From Quercus robur (taxonomy: Eukaryota; Streptophyta; Magnoliopsida; Fagales; Fagaceae), in the NCBI RefSeq assembly GCF_932294415.1, contig NC_065542.1, positions 53,316,406 to 53,380,405 on the forward strand: a DNA stretch of 64,000 nucleotides. The letters run 5' to 3'. Of the stretch, positions 60,501 through 64,000 are shown piece after piece. Below the pieces are notes generated by a model. It was not told the origin of the DNA. It saw only the letters and a list, made by a program, of their open reading frames with translations, and did not search any database. Both the position numbers and the translations under genes were made by a program. Within the stretch, counting starts at the first letter, position 1, and every line of letters begins with the position of its first letter.

Positions 60501-61177
60501 TAATGTTTATTGGGTCATGTAACACTCATTAACAAGTGCCCTACAGGATTTAATTCATCAACAACTAAGAATGAACTTAGCAAAGAAACAACAATCATGA
60601 TAATTAACATTAACACACTCAGCAAAAATAAATATATAACCCACTACATAAACATAACAAACACTATCATAATCATAACAATTATAATCAAGATCACCAA
60701 AAAAAAAAAAAAAACCCCAAATTTAGAAAGAATAATCGATTACCACATGCTACCGCGCTTTCTGAACGTGTAAGGCCCCCTATCGAACTGGGTATCGAAA
60801 TAAACCTTATGCCTCTCTTTCCCACTCTGATCCAAAAGCTTCAGTTCAAAAAGCGCTCTCACATCAGTGCCTTCGCTCGCCAAACCTATATACAGCGAAA
60901 CATACGTAACATTGCCCTGCACATTCCTGCCGTCCGGGTAAAAATAAATTGCCCAAGAGTACCCGCCGGCAGTGAAAGTATCGGACGCCACGCATTTTCC
61001 GATCCCAATACCTTTCAAGAGCGGGTACCCTGAGATGTTGAACAGGTGGGACCCATTCACCGTCTCGGTCATCGACGTCGATGTCGTCGTCGGAGTCGGA
61101 GTTGGAGTCGACCCAGACAAAGAAGATGAAGAAGAAGAAAACATCGGCTGAGACTTAGGAGAGACAATTCGTCTCAT
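57504..61177 (-). CDS. MATH-domain protein with a novel C-terminal tail (BPM-like chimera), copy B
   Basis: Exons are 60744-61177, 58143-58590, 57997-58077 and 57504-57905, joined in frame (1,365 nt, 454 residues). The first half is the MATH domain of plant BPM (MATH-BTB) proteins: [57 protein letters not shown], then [20 protein letters not shown]. The BTB domain starts ([18 protein letters not shown]) but breaks off. An unrelated tail follows, including [17 protein letters not shown], Arg/Gly/Ser repeats of 16 residues and a hydrophobic end. BPMs present targets to CUL3 through BTB, so this protein should lack that link. A TATA-like CTATAAAT overlaps the first ATG, so Met at 61144 is the more likely start (443 residues). 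Exon 3's donor GTCTCT is weak. Expression is unproven. Confidence 0.72.
57691..57826 (-). repeat. 48-bp coding minisatellite, copy B (3 units)
   Basis: Units at 57691, 57739 and 57787. One more than copy A, which accounts exactly for the 48-nt length difference between the two exon 4 sequences. Confidence 0.92.
58591..60743 (-). other. Intron 1 of the copy-B MATH gene
   Basis: 2,153 bp, GT-AG, holding the MITE at 59739-59897. No other gene is seen. Confidence 0.7.
59739..59897. mobile_element. 159-bp fold-back MITE, copy B only
   Basis: The whole element is a near-palindrome: GAAATTATTATGTACTC at the left mirrors AGAAAATTATTAGGTACTC, and ATAAATGGTGGGTCTCACTA mirrors ATAAATGGTAGGTCTCACTA. 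Flanking 9-mers TTGTATAAG and TTGTACAGG match at 7 of 9. Copy A has the empty site (TTGTACAAGG). A 9-bp duplication suggests a Mutator-type MITE. Confidence 0.9.
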
Positions 61178-61185
61178 TTATAGCA
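61177..61185 (-). promoter_or_regulatory. TATA-like box of the copy-B MATH gene
   Basis: The minus strand reads GCTATAAATG with the first ATG inside it. Transcription would start about 30 bp on, near 61150, just before the second Met at 61144. The same arrangement exists in copy A near 51945. Confidence 0.5.
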
Positions 61186-61739
61186 AGGGATCTGGGTAGA
61201 GATAAAAATTTCGATGTTTGGTTAGTGAGAAAATCTAGTATTTGGTCAATTGTTGGAGAGAGAAATGGTTGAACGATGACTTTGAACTGTGGGATTGACC
61301 AGTGAAATGGTGGAACTCGTTAGAAGAAGAAGAAAGGAAGTAAGAAAGAAAGAGAGAAAGAAAAAGAAAGAATGAAGAAAAAGAAGAAAAAAAATATATA
61401 TATTGTTGGTGGTGGAGTGGGCATGAAGAAGAAAGAAAGAAGTAGAGAAAAAAAAAAAGAAAAAAAAGAAAAAAACCCGGTGGAACTCAGAGTAGAAGAA
61501 AGAAAGAAAGGAAAAGGTAAAGATAAAAAAGTGGCATGATACTTTTACTTAACAGTGACAAGTTAGGAAAATAAAGCCTCACAAATTTTATTTTTTTTAC
61601 TATTTTGTCACTGTCACAGTATCACTCAACATACATAATTTGAAAACACCACAATTGTGTTTTCAATTTCTATTATTTAAACTCAAAATTTTGAATTTTA
61701 AAGTGACGGAAACAAACAGCTAAAATCAAACTAAACACT

Positions 61740-63437
61740 GCTCGTTTGGCTTGAAGCATCACTCAAACTCACTTTTCATAAATCAGTTTTCATAACTCAA
61801 AAACTAAACTCAATTCTCCTATCTCTTCTTTATTTCTTACTTAACTCACACTACAATTCGTTTGGGTAAAAAACTGGGTTTAGATTTCTTCACAAAAACT
61901 CAAATTTCACTCCAACATGTGGAGCCCACATGTCAAATTGGGTCAGATTTTTATAAAGTTCCAGCCACTTTTTTTTCCTGACCCGCGTGTCTCTTTCTTT
62001 CTCCCCCACTTCTCTTTTTTTCCCTCCCAAGCTCCTCTGTTTCTCCTTGATAAACATAAACAGATTTTTTATAAACGGTTCTTTTCCTTTTGTCACCCTT
62101 CCATTACCTCATACCATTACAAGTGATGAATATTGAATACCCAGAAATCATAAAATGATTTTTTTAACAAAAGATGAGAGGCCAACAATACAGCAATCCA
62201 GATCCTTGTGTTTAATCGGTTCATGTTTAATTGTTTATACTTGCAAAAAATTCTGTAACAAATCCCTTGTCTAATCTACAACAAACAAACGCATTACCAT
62301 TTTTGAGTGGCAATTTTTAAGAAAAAAGACTCTTTTTTTTACTCCTATGTTTAAAAATCCCTTTACTTCTTGACTCTTGAGATACGAAATAATCAACAAA
62401 TAACAAAACCAAGTCAGACCAAAGAAATTTTGTGAATTTTCTTGAGATACGGAATTTTCTGGGTTCATTTTCCAAAGCTTAACCTAAAAAGTTTTGTTCA
62501 CTAAAACTTTACACCACACCCACACAGCAAACCAAAACTGAAAACACACCTTCAACACAATGAACAAGTGACAAACCCAGAAAATTCACAATACTCAAAC
62601 CCAAAAAAAATTCACAAAACCAAAACCCAAACCCATAGAAAATTCACAATACCCAAACCCACCATGGCTCTGATTAGATTTTGCTCACGTCCCACATCCA
62701 TACCCACAGCCACACCACAACCACGGCCACCACTAGATCGGCTACCCAAAGTCGCAAACAGAGAGTGAAGCATGAGAGAGAGAGGGACGAACGGATGGTG
62801 AGAGAGAAATCCAAGAGAGAGAGCGATCGATCTTACCGTTGATAGTCAACATCAATTTAAGCAAAAAAAAAAAATTTTCCAATGCTTAAAGAAGAGAGAA
62901 GTGAGGAATAACATAGGCAAAGGGAAGAAGCTGCGTGAACCGGAGAAGAAAGAAAGAAAGAAATAAGATAAGAAAAGCAGTTGGTTGGGTCTGACATTTG
63001 AACGTGACGAGGCATAAGAGTGAGTCCCATTAATAATATGTTATTACCAAAATGTCACTTAAATACTCGTCCGTTTGGTATATGTCTTTAAACACGAGTT
63101 TTCAGTTTTTAAGACTCTAAAAAAAAAATGTTTTCAGTTTTTAAATAATATTACATACATTTTGTCATTTTCACACATTTTTTTATCCACACATATATCC
63201 AAAAAATACAAATAACATTATTAAAACAACGTTACCAAATAGCCTCCTGATATCTCAGTTTTCAGTTTTTGGAAACTCCTAAAATCTGTTTTCGATTCTC
63301 ATAACACTAACTCAATTTTTTTTTGAGTTTTGAGTTATGAAAACCAAACAACATACTTTGAGTGGGTCCCACAATTTTTGAGTTTTGAGTTATCAAAACT
63401 GAGTTATATAACTCAAAACTCCCCAAACCAAATGGGC
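61740..63437. mobile_element. 1.7-kb element with inverted ends, copy B only
   Basis: Copy A jumps from 'aagccaaacat' to 'tacatcattcatgg', where copy B has 1,698 extra bases. The ends are GCTCGTTTGGCTTG and, inverted, GCCCATTTGGTTTG, with mirrored 'gagttttgagtta' words inside. No transposase is encoded. The target duplication is unclear; PIF/Harbinger is possible. The interior 62520-62990 is a CCA-rich then GA-rich stretch without a recognisable gene. Confidence 0.7.
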
Positions 63438-63535
63438 TTTACATCATTTGTGAGACCTACAAGTTTTGGATGATGAACCATGAAAACTGAGTGATATTAC
63501 TCAGTTTTTGGACTATCCAAACAAGCTCAAGTGGC

Positions 63536-63659
63536 TATCTGTTTGGTATATCTGTTTGAGCAACAATTTTCACATTTCAAACACACTTACACACACTTTT
63601 TCACTTACACTTATTTAAAAGAACTACAAAAATCTCACCTTAAACTACTCTACCAAACA
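63536..63659. mobile_element. Short MITE-like insertion, copy B only
   Basis: The ends TGTTTGGTAT and, inverted, TGTTTGGTAG lie around about 120 bp that copy A lacks between 'caagtggc' and 'caaaatgtttt'. Confidence 0.6.
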
Positions 63660-64000
63660 CAAATGTTTTTTTTTTTTTCCACTGTTTTTTTTTTTCTTTT
63701 TCTTTTTTAGCATAAAAACATACTTTTTATTTTATTTTATTTTATATACTTTAAATATATTTTCTAATTTTTTGATGTGTTTTATATATCAGATTTTTTT
63801 CCTTTCCAAATTTGTAATATATATATATATATATATGATATATTTTTGCATTTCCTTTTCTTTGAAGCCATATATTTTTTCAATCTAAATTTTGCTACAA
63901 ATTATGGTATCCATTATTACGAACATACGTGGTATCCATTCTCTTTGTTGTGGATCTTTGAGTTCTTTCCTCCTATGAAGTGGGTCTTTGACATTTTCGA

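Larger units (their letters stand above)
54816..64000. repeat. Segmental duplication, copy B
   Basis: A tandem repeat of copy A, offset 10,369 bp at its left edge, continuing past the window end. B-specific changes are a 38-bp poly-T at 55494-55531, a 159-bp MITE at 59739-59897, a 1.7-kb element at 61740-63437, and a 120-bp MITE-like insertion near 63536-63659. The MATH gene remains open here. Confidence 0.95.

Noticed and set aside
62568-62768. Pro/Thr-rich 66-codon frame with an ATG in good context
   Set aside because: It lies inside the copy-B-specific inserted element; low complexity and no homologue recognised.

Overview
This window is nuclear DNA from a flowering plant, most likely a woody eudicot. 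The evidence is spliced genes with plant-type introns, a plant G3BP-like gene, a plant-length ribosomal protein S21e gene, a TIR-type resistance-gene relic (TNL genes are a dicot feature), and a dense load of plant transposons. I cannot fix the genus from sequence alone. There is no operon, CRISPR array or prokaryotic signature.

Layout. 1-3714 is AT-rich, with an unrecognised open frame, an (AT)n tract and a probable Ty1/copia LTR. 3715-14287 is one complete but decayed Ty3/gypsy element of the Tat type on the minus strand: two LTRs, primer site, gag, protease, RT, two RNase H domains, integrase, a block of about 77-bp tandem repeats, and an extra gene on the opposite strand with its own TATA box. 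14288-24280 holds repeats: a miniature copia-like element (TRIM) with a hAT element nested in one LTR, a duplicated exon of the G3BP-like gene, MITE-like elements, and a solo LTR related to the Tat element.

24281-30480 carries the best protein gene, a G3BP-like NTF2-RRM-RGG protein of 475 residues in nine coding exons. 34061-35359 is a PIF/Harbinger-like element. 35859-38545 (minus) is a complete three-exon RPS21e gene of 82 residues with a MULE-like element in intron 2. 41987-44793 holds a hAT element, a TIR-domain fragment and a MULE with long terminal inverted repeats.

44447-64000 is a tandem segmental duplication (copy A from 44447, copy B from 54816, unit 10,369 bp, B running off the window end). 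Each copy carries a LINE endonuclease fragment and a MATH-domain gene. The gene looks like a plant BPM (MATH-BTB) gene whose BTB domain has been replaced by an unrelated tail. Copy B is an open four-exon gene. Copy A is broken by a 993-bp hAT insertion in exon 1. Each copy has since gained its own insertions: a solo LTR, a hAT and a LINE in A; two MITE-like elements and a 1.7-kb element in B.

Only the G3BP-like gene, RPS21e and possibly the copy-B MATH chimera look functional. The rest is transposon sequence, relics or unassigned AT-rich spacer. The least ordinary objects are the duplicated chimeric MATH gene, the antisense gene plus satellite-like array inside the Tat element, and the TRIM.
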